Origin: Scortum barcoo
Taxonomy: Eukaryota > Chordata > Actinopteri > Centrarchiformes > Terapontidae
Direction of reading: 5' to 3'
Assembly (NCBI GenBank): GCA_023238725.1
Contig: CM041533.1
Coordinates: 22,162,176 to 22,226,175, forward strand
Length of the DNA: 64,000 nt
Shown: one piece after another, positions 52,301 to 62,880 of the stretch
Layout of the letters: every line of letters starts with the position of its first letter
Position numbering within the stretch: the first letter of the stretch is position 1
The notes under the pieces: model-generated
What the model was told of the DNA's origin: nothing
What the model saw: only the letters and a program-made list of their open reading frames with translations
Database searches by the model: none
Position numbers and translations under genes: made by a program

Positions 52301-55300
52301 AGTGTCAGAGTTCAGTTTGCTAGTGTTCAACAGTGGAATCCAACTTTGGTTAGTAACCAATCCACGCTCGCTCATGCTCACCTGAGGGTCTCTGAACATC
52401 ACATACTTCTGAGGTCTCGCCACAAAAAAGATTTTGTTTTCACTGTGGCGAGTCCACACAGACAGCGGCTCCACCAAGTGCTCGTGGTCCTCGAAGCCTC
52501 TTTCTGAAATGATGAGCAACAAGCCTCTGAGTGTGCGCATCAATCTCACTCCTGAAACATGTGTGCAGCAGGGCCTCTGTTCATGTGCTATATGCTCCTG
52601 CCTACATATGATTTGTGTGTGTGTGTGTGTGCAGCATATGTTCATCTCACCAATCTGCAGCTCGGGGTTGGTCTCACACAGGCTCCAGTCGATGCTGCAG
52701 TCGCAGTGTGTCTTCTCAAACAGCTCGTCCAGAACCTCTCGGACCGTCTGTCTCTCATCCAGCATCAGCGTCTTGGAGCCGCCATCACTCATCAGCACCT
52801 TCACGATCAGCTGGGAGAGACGGCACGCTTGGTCACTTTAACCGCGTGGCCGCAGGGTGACGAAAGATGAACAACAAAAACGTGCTGACTTTACCTTCCT
52901 CACTTTGGCCTCTTTCAGCTTCTCCAGGGCCAGTTTAATTTTCTCTGCCTTGGTCTGGGGTTTGCTCTGGAAGGATAATATTGGGAGGTAATCATTCATC
53001 TTATTCTTTCTTGAAAATACAACTTCACTTTTATGAAGTGTGAGAGATTCTAGGTTACCATCTGCAGGTCTCCAGAGGATTCAGCAGCGTTTGACGGCAG
53101 AGGAAGGGCGGCTGCTGGCTCAGATTCCTGAGTCATGGCCGGCGCTATAGTCTGATTATCTGCACCACCACTGGTCTGTTTGGTTGAGTTTGATCCAAGG
53201 TCAGCCACCAGAGCATCCAGATCATGATCCTCCAGTTCATTAAGGGACTCTGTGAGGAGATATTGGTGCAGTTGTGCAGTTGTGGCCTAAATAATCTCTG
53301 GACCGGCAGCACTGATCTGTTTGGACAAAACTAAACAGGACAAACTCGCTGCTCCCTCGTTAGCACTGCTGAGGTACCACTGAGCAGGAAGGCCTTTAAC
53401 TATTAACAGCTGATCAGAAGCAAATCAACAGACAGCCGTTGATCTGGGACTGCAGCGGAAAAAATAGGATTAAAAAAAGTTCACACTGCCACGACTGAAG
53501 AGATGTGTGAGAGAATAACAAAGTAAAGTCCTGTTTTAAATGTTGCACTAACAAAGCCAGTTTCATTCATGGAAAATTAAAAAATTTAAGACAAGGTCAG
53601 CACATCTATTTGTTTAAATGGTGAGTTTGTACAACTTGTAAAACTATTTTTTAAAAAATTTTTTAGTCCAACTTATAAATCTTTACTGTCACAATTTACT
53701 GTAATCGTCATATTGTACTCACTTTGAGTTTTCATTTTTATCAAACTGAATAAAACATTTAAAATTAAAAAAACAAAAGATTGTGTCGAACTTTGACCCA
53801 AACAACGACAGCTGACGATGTTTCTAACCAACATAACTGGACAAACGATTAGCTTGATATTTATTTAGCCTATTTACCATTAGGTTAGCTTAGCTTAAGG
53901 CTATAAACAAAAGGGAACAGCTAGCTAGGCTTTATGCTAAGCTAGGTTAGCTGTCTCCAAGCTTCTTATTTAATGGACATACATGAGAGTGGTAACAATC
54001 ACCTCGTAATACTCTCAGCAGGAAAGTGAATCATTTCACAAAATGTCATAACTATTCCTTTAACACAACTCCAGCTCCACAACAAAGGCTTTAGTTTGTT
54101 AATGAAACTTCATTTCCCCACCATAATTGAATTTCAATGAATTTATTGATTTATCCATTTTTTCACAAGGTCCATAACTTGTCTTCCTTATTTGTAACAA
54201 AGAATTAAATGTTTCTACATTTCAGCCACAACATCCCCCTTTGATTGTCTCCACCTTGTTTCTAGAGGTTGCCGTGACCTCGTTGGCACAAGAAAAAACA
54301 GCCTCTCCCACTTTTCCCACATTTCTTTATCTCTTTGAAAGCCTCATATCTCCACCACCTGCATCCCCCTACATCACTCTTACTTTCAGGTCAGTGTGAC
54401 TCTTGGTTGTGTAAGATTTCTGCAACATCTGGAAGTTGAAGCTTTCTCCACCATTCTCGCTTTGGATGAGAGCGTTACCATCCGGGCGAGCACTTACCAT
54501 TCAGGTCTGTGAAGCCGATGGAGAAGGTGCTTTGTCTCTGTGAGGGAGGACTCATTTCTGCCGTGTCACCTGCAGGCAATAAACTCTGCAACCAAATTAT
54601 GATTGTAAATTAACGCATGACATCTCACACCACTGGGGTCCCACTGTCCGCCCCACACCCATAAATGACAGCTGCAGACTGTGAAAAATGAAATGTAATT
54701 GATTTTGATGTTTTTGAAAGCCCTACGTGTCCTTGAACTGCTCCAAACACTTTAATTATGTTGCACGAGGTTGTTATTTATCAGCGTCTTTGTTTCCCCG
54801 TACTTTATCATGTTCTGTTTTCAGGCTGTAACAGTAATAGAGAACACATTGCACTCAGCTTACTGTATGTATGAACAATAAATCATAAGTCAGTTCATTA
54901 AGAAAAACTGGTTTGTCAAATCTGTGATGTTGCAGTCTCTCTGTTTTGTTTTTTTTCTTTAAAAAAAACCCCAAAAGCATATACATCCAGACTCTGGTGA
55001 ATCTGTGCCCCTATTTAAAACATTGAATACCATAAAGGAAAGGACTGATATCTAAACTGCTATTTTAATCATTAACATAAGTATCCACAGGCTCAATCAT
55101 ATTCTCTAAAACAGCTGGGCAGAGTGCCAGCCTCAGAACGATGCCTGTAAGCCTGCAGTCTGACCCTGATGACTGTCTGAAAACACATGTCGCCGTGCTG
55201 GAGCTGTGACACCTCCGAGCTCCTTAAGTCAGGAATAAAAAAACACTCCTTTTTGTCCTCTGGCTCCGAGGCAGCAAAGCAGAGAATGGAGCCAATCAAG

Positions 55301-58300
55301 GCAATAAGTGGGAGTACTTTCAATCCTTTTGTTTCTCAGACTCTAAGAAGATCAATGCTTTAATCAAAATGCCTTTCTTCCAAACTCTGGTAATAGTCTG
55401 TGGAGTGGTGTTTGTCACTGTGATGGCTTTCCAAGAGGGCGCATGCCAAAGTGACATATAGAGCCTTCTTCTGGTATGTCTGATGTAATGTTCAAGATTG
55501 GTCCCATTCTCAGGGCTGCACTCATTTAGCTTACATGGTGGGATTTGAAATGGGGCAATAATGAATTGCGCCCCAGGCTGAGGGTTGCATCAGTTAGACG
55601 CGTGTAATGTTATTCTTGGCGGACTGCAGTTATATGATGAGCAGCTTATGTGTGCTTAAGGGAATCTGCAGCGATCGCCCACGGTCCAACCCAGATGCGA
55701 TGACTTCACATCTCCCATGCTCAGTTTCAAAACAAGGGCTGACATGTGTAATCAGATAATATCCAGATTAGTCAGGTAAACATTAAGTGATTTGTCCGAT
55801 TCGCGTCTTGTGACCTGCTCCCACTTCAAATGGGATGCCTTCAGCGAGAGGGCAAGTGTCTCGGCTCATCTGGTCGTGTTTTGAGAAAGAATGAGACAGA
55901 GATGTTTGATGTCACACAGTCATTTCTCACAATTCCAGATGAAACTGACGAATGGGATATGTTCTTTAATGTATTTTTAACCACATTAGCAGCGTGGCAC
56001 TTAGGACGCCAATGGCAGTACGTTGGTCCACCAGTCTGACCCAGACTGAAATATCCCAACAAATGTTGGTTGGATTGCCATGAAATCAGGTACAGGCGTC
56101 CATGTTTCTCAGAGGATTACTTTTAATGACTTTGGTGATCCTCTGATTTTTTTCCTCTTACATCAGCAGATGGTCAACAGTTGAGTGAAATATCTTAAAA
56201 ACTATTCTGTTTTCCACAGACATTAATTAGGATAAATGGTAATAAATTGCGTGTTTCCTGTGCTTTTCATAACACCACCATCAGGTCAAACAGACATATG
56301 TCTAATATATATAATTTACTTATGAAACTAAAGACATTCCCATCAGCCTCTGCTTTATTGTATATGGAGTGCCAATTAGCAGGTGTTAACATGTTAACAG
56401 GCTGTCTACAATGGTGAATCTGGTAAACATGATACTTGGTATATCATCAGCACAGTCAATGTCAGCATTTAGCTGACAGCACTGCGGTACAACTCACCTG
56501 AGAAAGATGATCCATCTCTCCGAGCAGGTTACTGAACATTGCATCTATGTCGTCCATCTGAGGAGGTAGAGCAAAACATTTGAGGATTTAGCAGCAACAC
56601 AGGGATTAAATGTTGAGAGTAGATTATAGGTGACTACAGCAGAAGCACCAGGAACCAAAAAACACTTTCAGTTCAGTTTTTAGTGGCAACAGTTGTTGAA
56701 TAGTTGTTCTTAAAGCAAGCGGAAATAATCTTTGTTCACAGGTCTGCATAAACCAACTCTGGAATAACAACTGGCATTTTCTGTGGAATGGACACACATG
56801 CAGTGCACATACGTATACACAGTTCGGACCTGTTTTTCACAGCTGTAATAAGAGATATACAATGTGCACAGGCTGCTTAAAAACCAGATATGCAATCTCC
56901 ATTTTTAAATACCTTTAAGGTCACAAGCACGGAAGTGTCATTGTCATGACTTTACAGAGTGACAAAGCAGTTTGTGTAGCAGAGTAAAATGGTTTCCACA
57001 CTGCTCTGGGTGCAAAGTCAGACGAGTTATTTTTATCACCATCCAGCTAAGCAGTGACCCACATCTTCAGTACTCTGCTTCATTCAGGTTCACACTCCAT
57101 TTACAGTACATACAATTCACAGACAGTTTCATATAAACTTTACTGGTTCCCTATCTAATGTTGCTGAAAGACACCATGTCAGGTGAGGACAGGCAGTGGG
57201 ATGTTTCCCTTAAACACGTGAAGACTCCTTATCTTTGATAGGTTAAGAATCAATAATAAATTCAGCACGACTTGAAATGTCTTCTGCAGGTCTTTTGAGT
57301 TTAACTTCCTAAATAATCTCTAAATTATGGCTGAAAGCTCAAGCCATAGTACATCGCAGTCTCTGCATAAATAATTGATCGTTTCTGAAAAAAAGGAGCT
57401 TCATTGAGTTCAAAGATTTTCATCAGGCCAAACTTTGTGGAACTCACCGTCTGGGTTTGTCCATATGGAGGCGGCACCTTGCCAACTTTAGGGTGAAAAA
57501 TACATCTCGCATGTGGAGCGGCTTAAAACCAAACTGAAGAATGGGCTGTGTGCTTCTTGCCAACTCTTTGAGACTGTTGCTATGTGTGGTTGTCGTTAAC
57601 AATAAGCAGTACATACAAACAGAGGGGATGACTAATGCAGAGGCAGTATGTATTTGTGAATGTCACCTACTTCTTGTCTGCATGATAAGTTATCGCTTCA
57701 CATCTTAGGAGTTTTCTAAACTCCTAAGATGTGAAGCGTTGTGGGATGCACAGACTGGCACGGATAAGGTGGACATGGTGCAGTCTTACAACACGCAAAA
57801 CACTGTATGTGGAAGCACACATGACCAACTCTCTGATAACATTTGAACTGGATTAATTTAATTTGTGCGCAGAGTTTTGTGTCCTTACACACTTTTCTGC
57901 ATATGATTACACATATATATAGTAAATTTTCTTGTTGTATGGTAGTGTTTAACTGCAACCATGTTAATATGAATATGACACGTTTCAAGGCCATACACAC
58001 TTTGTGTATTTCTTCATGTGCTAACAGCTTCTCACCTCTGGCGCTGATTATATTTAATGAAATCAGATTTTATATTGTGCATGCTTTGTTTTCATTCTTC
58101 TCTGCATCTTATTAAGTTGTTGTGTTATGTGCAGCAAAAGCTCGATTCTGTCATTCATTAACCACGTTCCACTTTGCATATCTTAGCGTTCAATCTGCCT
58201 TCTGCCCAGTGGATGCTGGGAAAGGCTCCAACCACCTGTGACCCAAAATGCAACTAACTCCGTATTCAAGCGGTTAGTTAAATGTGTGTTTAACATTGAA

Positions 58301-59401
58301 GCCAGACTGCATTCCTGTTTGATTGTTTAACCAGCATTAAGTTATTACTGGTGACTTAGGGGCAGCAGAAACATGCTGACAAGACAACACTGACATTAAT
58401 TCCCTTTTAACCTGGCAAACATGTTAGCAAAAGTTGAGTGTTTAATTACAGATCCAGCAAATATGAGGCAACATTTGCATTGATTTGAGGTTTTTCTCCA
58501 CCTGGCAAATGTAAGTCTGTTTTTCATTCTCCTTTATGCGCTGTTTTGGCCTCCACCAACTCTTAAGGAAAATGTATGGTTCTGTAGTTGTGACGTTCTC
58601 CACTATATTTACTAGTTAGTTGCTAACTCTGTCTGTCACCCATCTGTTGGAAGTCGGGAAAAAAAATCACTATAAGAGCAGTGAGAATGAACCAAAACAA
58701 TTAGAGCTGGATGGGTACTATAGAGTTTGAATATCATTTTGTGGGTTCATCACTATGAGTAATGTGTTTCACATGCATAGTCATTTGATAATAGTAGCTT
58801 TAAATGTGCAGTAACTGTTTGGGTTTTCTGGTCACTTGGAGGCAGTGGAAACCAAGTGTCAACACATCAACATGCCAAACTACTTACACATCCATTCAAT
58901 AAAGAGAAACATTATGATCCACCTGGAGCTCTGTTTTTGGTCTCCACCAACTCCTGAGGGAAATATCTGCCTTTTATATTGTATGTTTTTCAGCCTATTT
59001 TGTTATTCTCAATACTGTGTAACACAATTTCTCAAATAAGACTGATGTCATCTATTCTTTATGTATGTTTTTCGACCAGTTAACTCGGGTAGACTTGTTA
59101 GATCACCTTGTGCTATAACTGGATTCATCATCTGAGAAACAGGGAATAAATTCTCCGAAGTGAAAATCAGTGTAAGTCTAAATATGTGAAGAGCGCAGAA
59201 ATCTGTTTGGCTTTGTTTAACTTTACGTTGATATATTTTATACATTAAAGCTGCAGCTCGAGATATGCAAAGTGTATATTCTGTCCCGTATGCGGTAACT
59301 CATATGTGTTGTTTGAGACATTCATACATTTAGAACCTCTGTCCCGCCCTTTCTTGCCTCTGCACCGCTTGTTCTTCTTCATACACACATATATAGTGTG
59401 T

Positions 59402-59437
<36 letters not shown>

Positions 59438-60270
59438 TGTCTAATGTGCTTATACACAAACAGAAAGACATACAGTATACAGTCCTGCCTGTGCTGTTCA
59501 GTCTCATTCTGTGTTTATGCTGAACATTAAACAGACCATCCATTAAACCACAATGAGTTAGAAGGGGAAGAGTGGAGCTCATGGTATTGGGCTAAGTATT
59601 GTTTCCATATGAAAGTGAGATTTTTGGATTGGGAACATGAACTTCACCTTTGTGGCCTCTCAGGACTGCCTCACACATGTGAAAGTCAATCTTTAACTTC
59701 TGTTTTTTAAAACTACTCTGTCATATAAATAATACACATATACGTAGGTATATCAATTTTTAGTATCAATACCTGATTCTTGTCAATACTATACTGGCTG
59801 TCCCAGGCACTTGCTCATCAAAGAGCACATTACAAAACCACATTTGTTTATGAATTCCATGCTCTCATCAGGCATGTCAGATTGTTACTGCCGTCTCCGA
59901 CTGTGGTCTCACACATCAACAGAACAAGGAACCACCAGAAGACAGACAGGCAGGCTGACGGGCGGGCAAGCCAAAGCCCGAATACAAAAAGCGATTTATT
60001 GAGACTTATATGCATGAAAGGAATCAGAAAGTATTGCCTGCTGACAGTAAACCAACATGTTTTCTCTTTTCTTGTGGTCAAGAGCTTCTTACTGTTTTCT
60101 AATTGGTTGCACAACCCTCCATTGGCTGCTGTGAGAAGACATGTGTTTGTCCTAAACAAAGCTGATGTGGCTCCTCAAGTATTTAACTCTTAAATGGACA
60201 TACAATACATATAAAAATATGCGCGCGCACACACACACGCACATACACAAGACACACACACGTATATATG

Positions 60271-60306
<36 letters not shown>

Positions 60307-60318
60307 TACATATATATA

Positions 60319-60382
<64 letters not shown>

Positions 60383-60499
60383 AAAACACAACATCACAGC
60401 ACATTTAGATTGGATTGATTTACTGTCCATGATATACATTTATCACTCTTAAATGTCTTTTAGAAATACATTTACATTTCTTACCTTGTCGGTGTCCAT
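43391..60499 (-). CDS. apbb1ip: APBB1IP (RIAM), Rap1-GTP-interacting adaptor, short form, 13 coding exons
   Basis: RIAM is an MRL-family adaptor that links Rap1-GTP to talin for integrin activation and recruits Ena/VASP and profilin. Coding exons in transcript order: 60485-60499, 56498-56557, 54498-54585, 53059-53249, 52895-52966, 52651-52810, 52382-52503, 52208-52285, 47893-48036, 45351-45461, 44117-44215, 43879-43960, 43391-43479. Phases close throughout, giving 436 aa. The N-terminal talin-binding helix DDIDAMFSNLLGEMD matches human. A second acidic helix (ESLNELEDHDLDAL) follows, then the coiled segment KAEKIKLALEKLKEAKVRK. The Ras-association domain spans about 143-236 (FEKTHCDCSIDW, ELQIERGFEDHE). 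A linker exon (LFYMWKKK…) and a PH domain at about 268-380 (LYLKEDGRKVWKPRYFVLRASGIYYVPKGK) come next. The protein then ends after one short proline run, PPPDFIPPPPPGHTEV, whereas human RIAM continues for over 200 proline-rich residues. The five-codon first exon (MDTDK) is the least certain part; otherwise Met at 56555-56557 would start the protein. Confidence 0.92.
43965..43985. repeat. (CA)n microsatellite at the APBB1IP exon 12 acceptor
   Basis: On the transcribed minus strand it reads (TG)n and sits directly before the acceptor ttcag at 43961-43965, in place of a normal polypyrimidine tract. Confidence 0.85.
44216..45350 (-). other. apbb1ip: APBB1IP intron 10
   Basis: It contains a (CA)n at 44997-45016. 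Nothing else is recognised. Confidence 0.6.
45462..47892 (-). other. apbb1ip: APBB1IP intron 9 (2.4 kb)
   Basis: It holds the fold-back repeat copy B (46803-47340). Short open frames in it look random. Confidence 0.6.
46803..47340 (+). repeat. Degenerate fold-back dispersed repeat, copy B
   Basis: It contains AACAGTTTGACATTTTGGGAAA, GGTTAGCTTAGCAC, GGGGTTATGTGGGACTATTT and ATGCTAAGCTAAGC. These phrases recur in copies A and C. The right end is more eroded than in copy C. It has no ORF. Confidence 0.55.
48494..48505. repeat. Left target-site duplication of the LINE
   Basis: ACACTTGGTATT is repeated exactly at 51935-51946, immediately after the ATGG tail. Confidence 0.85.
48506..51934 (+). 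mobile_element. Non-LTR retrotransposon (LINE), Rex/RTE-like, nearly full length but frameshifted
   Basis: A 3429-base insertion lies in APBB1IP intron 8, antisense to the host gene. It is flanked by a perfect 12-base target-site duplication ACACTTGGTATT (48494-48505 and 51935-51946). The 5' end is a GC-rich leader (CCGCCACCTTACTGTGGTGG) and the 3' end is a short tail of ATGG repeats. An AP-type endonuclease domain starts with GTWNVTSL at about 48954-48977 and contains LLGDFNAHVG at about 49357-49386. Reverse transcriptase follows with GGKAPGVDEIRPEYLK, FVDLEKAFDRVP and FADD at 51104-51115. A C-terminal region has RWLGHLFRMPPGRLP. The protein is spread over all three frames with at least five shifts between about 48.6 and 51.9 kb, plus stops, so the copy is dead. 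The ATGG tail and sequence style suggest the fish Rex1/Babar group; an RTE-clade assignment is the alternative. Confidence 0.93.
51935..51946. repeat. Right target-site duplication of the LINE
   Basis: Exact copy of ACACTTGGTATT at 48494-48505. The duplication defines both ends of the insertion. Confidence 0.85.
53250..54497 (-). other. apbb1ip: APBB1IP intron 3 with fold-back repeat copy C
   Basis: About 250 bases of it are the dispersed repeat at 53815-54063. The remainder is AT-rich and unremarkable. Confidence 0.6.
53815..54063 (-). repeat. Degenerate fold-back dispersed repeat, copy C
   Basis: The right end AAATGTCATAACTATTCCTTTAA is the reverse complement of the left end of copy A. 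The interior has TTAGGTTAGCTTAGCTTAAG and ATGCTAAGCTAGGTTAGC. No ORF is present. Confidence 0.6.
54586..56497 (-). other. apbb1ip: APBB1IP intron 2 (1.9 kb)
   Basis: The half nearest exon 2 (about 55985-56485) is a dispersed repeat; the other half is unremarkable. Confidence 0.6.
55985..56485 (+). repeat. Dispersed teleost-type intronic repeat
   Basis: It contains GACTGAAATATCCCAACAAA, GGATTGCCATGAAATCAGG, CACCACCATCAGGTCAAA and GTTAACATGTTAACAG, phrases I recognise as recurring in fish introns. A fragment in the opposite orientation lies at 16188-16275. It stops about 12 bases before the splice donor of APBB1IP exon 2. Confidence 0.6.
58203..58276 (+). repeat. Fragment resembling the 3' end of a LINE
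   Basis: The run GGATGCTGGGAAAGGCTCCA followed by CCTGTGACCC and AAGCGGTTA resembles the conserved 3' end of fish L2/Rex-type LINEs. It is too short to classify. Confidence 0.45.
58380..58980 (+). repeat. Two diverged copies of one dispersed repeat in tandem orientation
   Basis: GGCCTCCACCAACTCTTAAG near 58550 and GGTCTCCACCAACTCCTGAG near 58940 have matching flanks (CACCTGG..., then GGAAA-AT-T). This indicates two partial copies of the same element in the same orientation, about 390 bases apart. Confidence 0.5.
59405..59436. repeat. (CA)n microsatellite
   Basis: CA dinucleotide run in APBB1IP intron 1. Confidence 0.9.
60221..60380. repeat. Compound (CA)n/(TA)n microsatellite
   Basis: Alternating CA and TA dinucleotide blocks with a few interruptions; alternating purine-pyrimidine throughout. 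It ends about 105 bases downstream, in transcript sense, of the APBB1IP first coding exon. Confidence 0.9.
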
Positions 60500-62880
60500 C
60501 ACGCATGGGACTATCATACACTGAGTGCATGTAAATGCTTCAAAGCTAATGGGTCAATCTATAAGCAACCACTTGGTGCACGTGACTGCACAGCCTCTGC
60601 AGATACGGGCTGAACTTCCTGTGAAATCAGGAAGTAGATGCAACTGCTTCTCTGGTGAAGAGCAGTGAGGTTTAATTTTCTAATTATGTTGCAGGTCTGT
60701 GGTGCTGTGCCGCAGCTATATCAACCTTAATATACTTGCCTTTTCTCTTCATTTCTCACAGCCCCACAGACCATGACAGAGCCACCCACACACTTCGCCT
60801 GATTAGACCTGTCCTCAGGACATGGTGGGCATGTACAGAGCATAACTAGTGTATGTTGTTCTCCCTTTTATTATAGTTATATGTGTCTTTTTATTTCAGT
60901 ATGTCGTATTCATGACTTTTCATGTCTAACATAAGGCTCTTCGCCATGTTGTTGAAAGGTGTCTGATCAGTCACTATAAATGAAAACACCTGTGTGAGTT
61001 TCCAGGCCTTTAAATGCACAGGTCACTTGAGATAATGCAGCATATAACTAAGTAACCACTTACAGGGATTGATGAAACAAACAACAGTACTCCAGTCTGC
61101 ATTTCTGGTGGTGAAGTGAACACTGAATGTCGAAAAAACACTTTTATAGTATGACTTTTAAAGTATAACCAGTAGAACTGACTCAAAAAAGATATGGACA
61201 TATTAGAGATGGGGCAAGCCAACAAAATCATACTGGACAAAGTGCATCATTTGCATATATGGAATAAGAGCTGCTGTAATATCCACATGTACTCAGTTTC
61301 CAGTTTATTAGGTTATCTTAGCTAAACTGTCCTGCAATCAATCCTGCATTCAAGGGTGTTATAAGTGTCGACTTTTTGGTGTTTTAGAAAGGTGCTGACT
61401 CAAGTGTATGATCACTTTGTCCCTGAATTGTCTGCTAAAATCAAATAAATATAGATAAAGAAAAACAGAATATTATTCAATGTATAAAAGGTTTACTGTG
61501 CTGACGTATTGAGAGTGCATGAGTACCCATAGAGTACACTATAGTAACACTATGAACAGTGCTGACAATGAAAAAAATGTGTAAATGCTATAGTGAGAAA
61601 ACAGTTTGTGAAAGATGCTCACTGTTGTTAAGTTAACAGACGTGAACAGCCTTGTGAAGTTCTGACTGTCTCGTGGTGGTTATGGACTGTCAGTGGCCAC
61701 ACTTAGTATCGACTGCGGTCTCACTTCAGCTTAAGTGAGTAAATTCGTAACTATGTCTAAGTGCGATCCCCTGCTGTGTATGTGCCTGTGTGCAGTTTCA
61801 GCCTTTCAACTGCATTTTTTTTAAAAAGGGCAAAAGTCCAAAAAGTTTCATCATGAGCATATCTGAATGATTTATAACAAACTACTTTAGAAAGGTGGAT
61901 TCACATACTGACTTGCATACAGTTTACAATTTTTGGTACCGTCTGTGTGTGTGTGTGTGTGTGTGCCTGCATGTGTGAGTTCCACTTTGCCATTAAACTT
62001 TCAAGTGTGTCTAATGTGGGTTAAGGCTTTAATCAAAGCCACGCAGGGTCAGGGAAGGGAAATGAGAGTGGCAATAAAGTGTAATAAAGTTTACATTTTA
62101 CAGGAAAGGCAGTTTTGGCTCCAGCTTTACAGTATCACAGAGCTGTGCTTTAAAAGTCGAGCCACTGCACCCTAATCCAGTGCCACAGAGGGGATCAAAG
62201 CTTTGATGCCGTATAAAGCAGAGATTTTAATTCTGACAGGCCTCGTTAAAAAGCCACTGGGATGGTCCTGTCATCAGAATAAATCACAAAAAGAAAGAAA
62301 ACAGTGAGAAAGGCAGCACTATTTGCCCTTTAAATGATATAGTTACATGAGAAAAACCCTGTAAACTACATCTCTGAAATTCCACTGGACCATTTGTCTC
62401 TTGGTATTAAGTCCTTACTCACTGTGCACACAAAAGTGCTTATAAATGACCTGTCGGAGTGTGAGAATAAAAATAACATTAGAATAATCCAAATATCTAC
62501 CACATGCACAGCTTCAGTGGGAGTGGAGTGACTCTGCAGAGTGGTATGTCCGGGAAAGCTACGGGTTAATTTAAGACTAGGAGCAAAGCCTGTTGCCAAT
62601 TAGGAGCAGTGAGCGCCACATGTGGGCTAGACGTAGCTATCTCCAGGGGCAAAGGGGGCAGAAACCTTGGTGTGCGCTTTGGAGACAAGCTGAATGTCTG
62701 CGCAATCACTCGTTCAACATCAATTGGCAGTTACACGTATGGACACCTACTAATTTGAGGGATTTTTTTTACTCTTAAAGAGATGATCAAACCAGATCTG
62801 CTGGGCTGAAGGATTGATGTGCAAAAGGGGGCCACCATTCACTCGTGGCCTGTTTCCATTTCACCTTTCAGCGCTGCAAC
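60500..62880. other. Intergenic region between APBB1IP and the secreted-protein gene
   Basis: These genes are divergent. The stretch holds a (GT)n at 61944-61965 and no recognisable exon or repeat family. Promoters of both genes should lie here, but no clear TATA or CpG signal was seen. Confidence 0.55.
61944..61965. repeat. (GT)n microsatellite
   Basis: GT dinucleotide run in the intergenic region upstream of the secreted-protein gene. Confidence 0.9.

Larger units (their letters stand above)
56558..60484 (-). other. apbb1ip: APBB1IP intron 1 (3.9 kb) with repeats
   Basis: It contains a LINE 3'-tail-like fragment (58203-58276), two related repeat stretches (58380-58660 and 58830-58980), a (CA)n at 59405-59436 and a compound CA/TA array at 60221-60380. 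No further coding exon is recognised. Confidence 0.6.

Noticed and set aside
55093..55323. A 76-residue minus-strand frame with a signal-peptide-like start (KVLPLIALIGSILCFAAS)
   Set aside because: It begins with TTG, not ATG, has no in-frame ATG nearby, and lies in APBB1IP intron 2 without supporting splice context. Probably chance.
59245..60404. Cysteine-valine and tyrosine-isoleucine repeat frames
   Set aside because: They are translations of CA/TA microsatellites.
62845..62880. Possible 12-residue N-terminal extension of the secreted-protein gene
   Set aside because: The extension would start at GTG; the first in-frame ATG is at 62881 and opens directly into a signal peptide.
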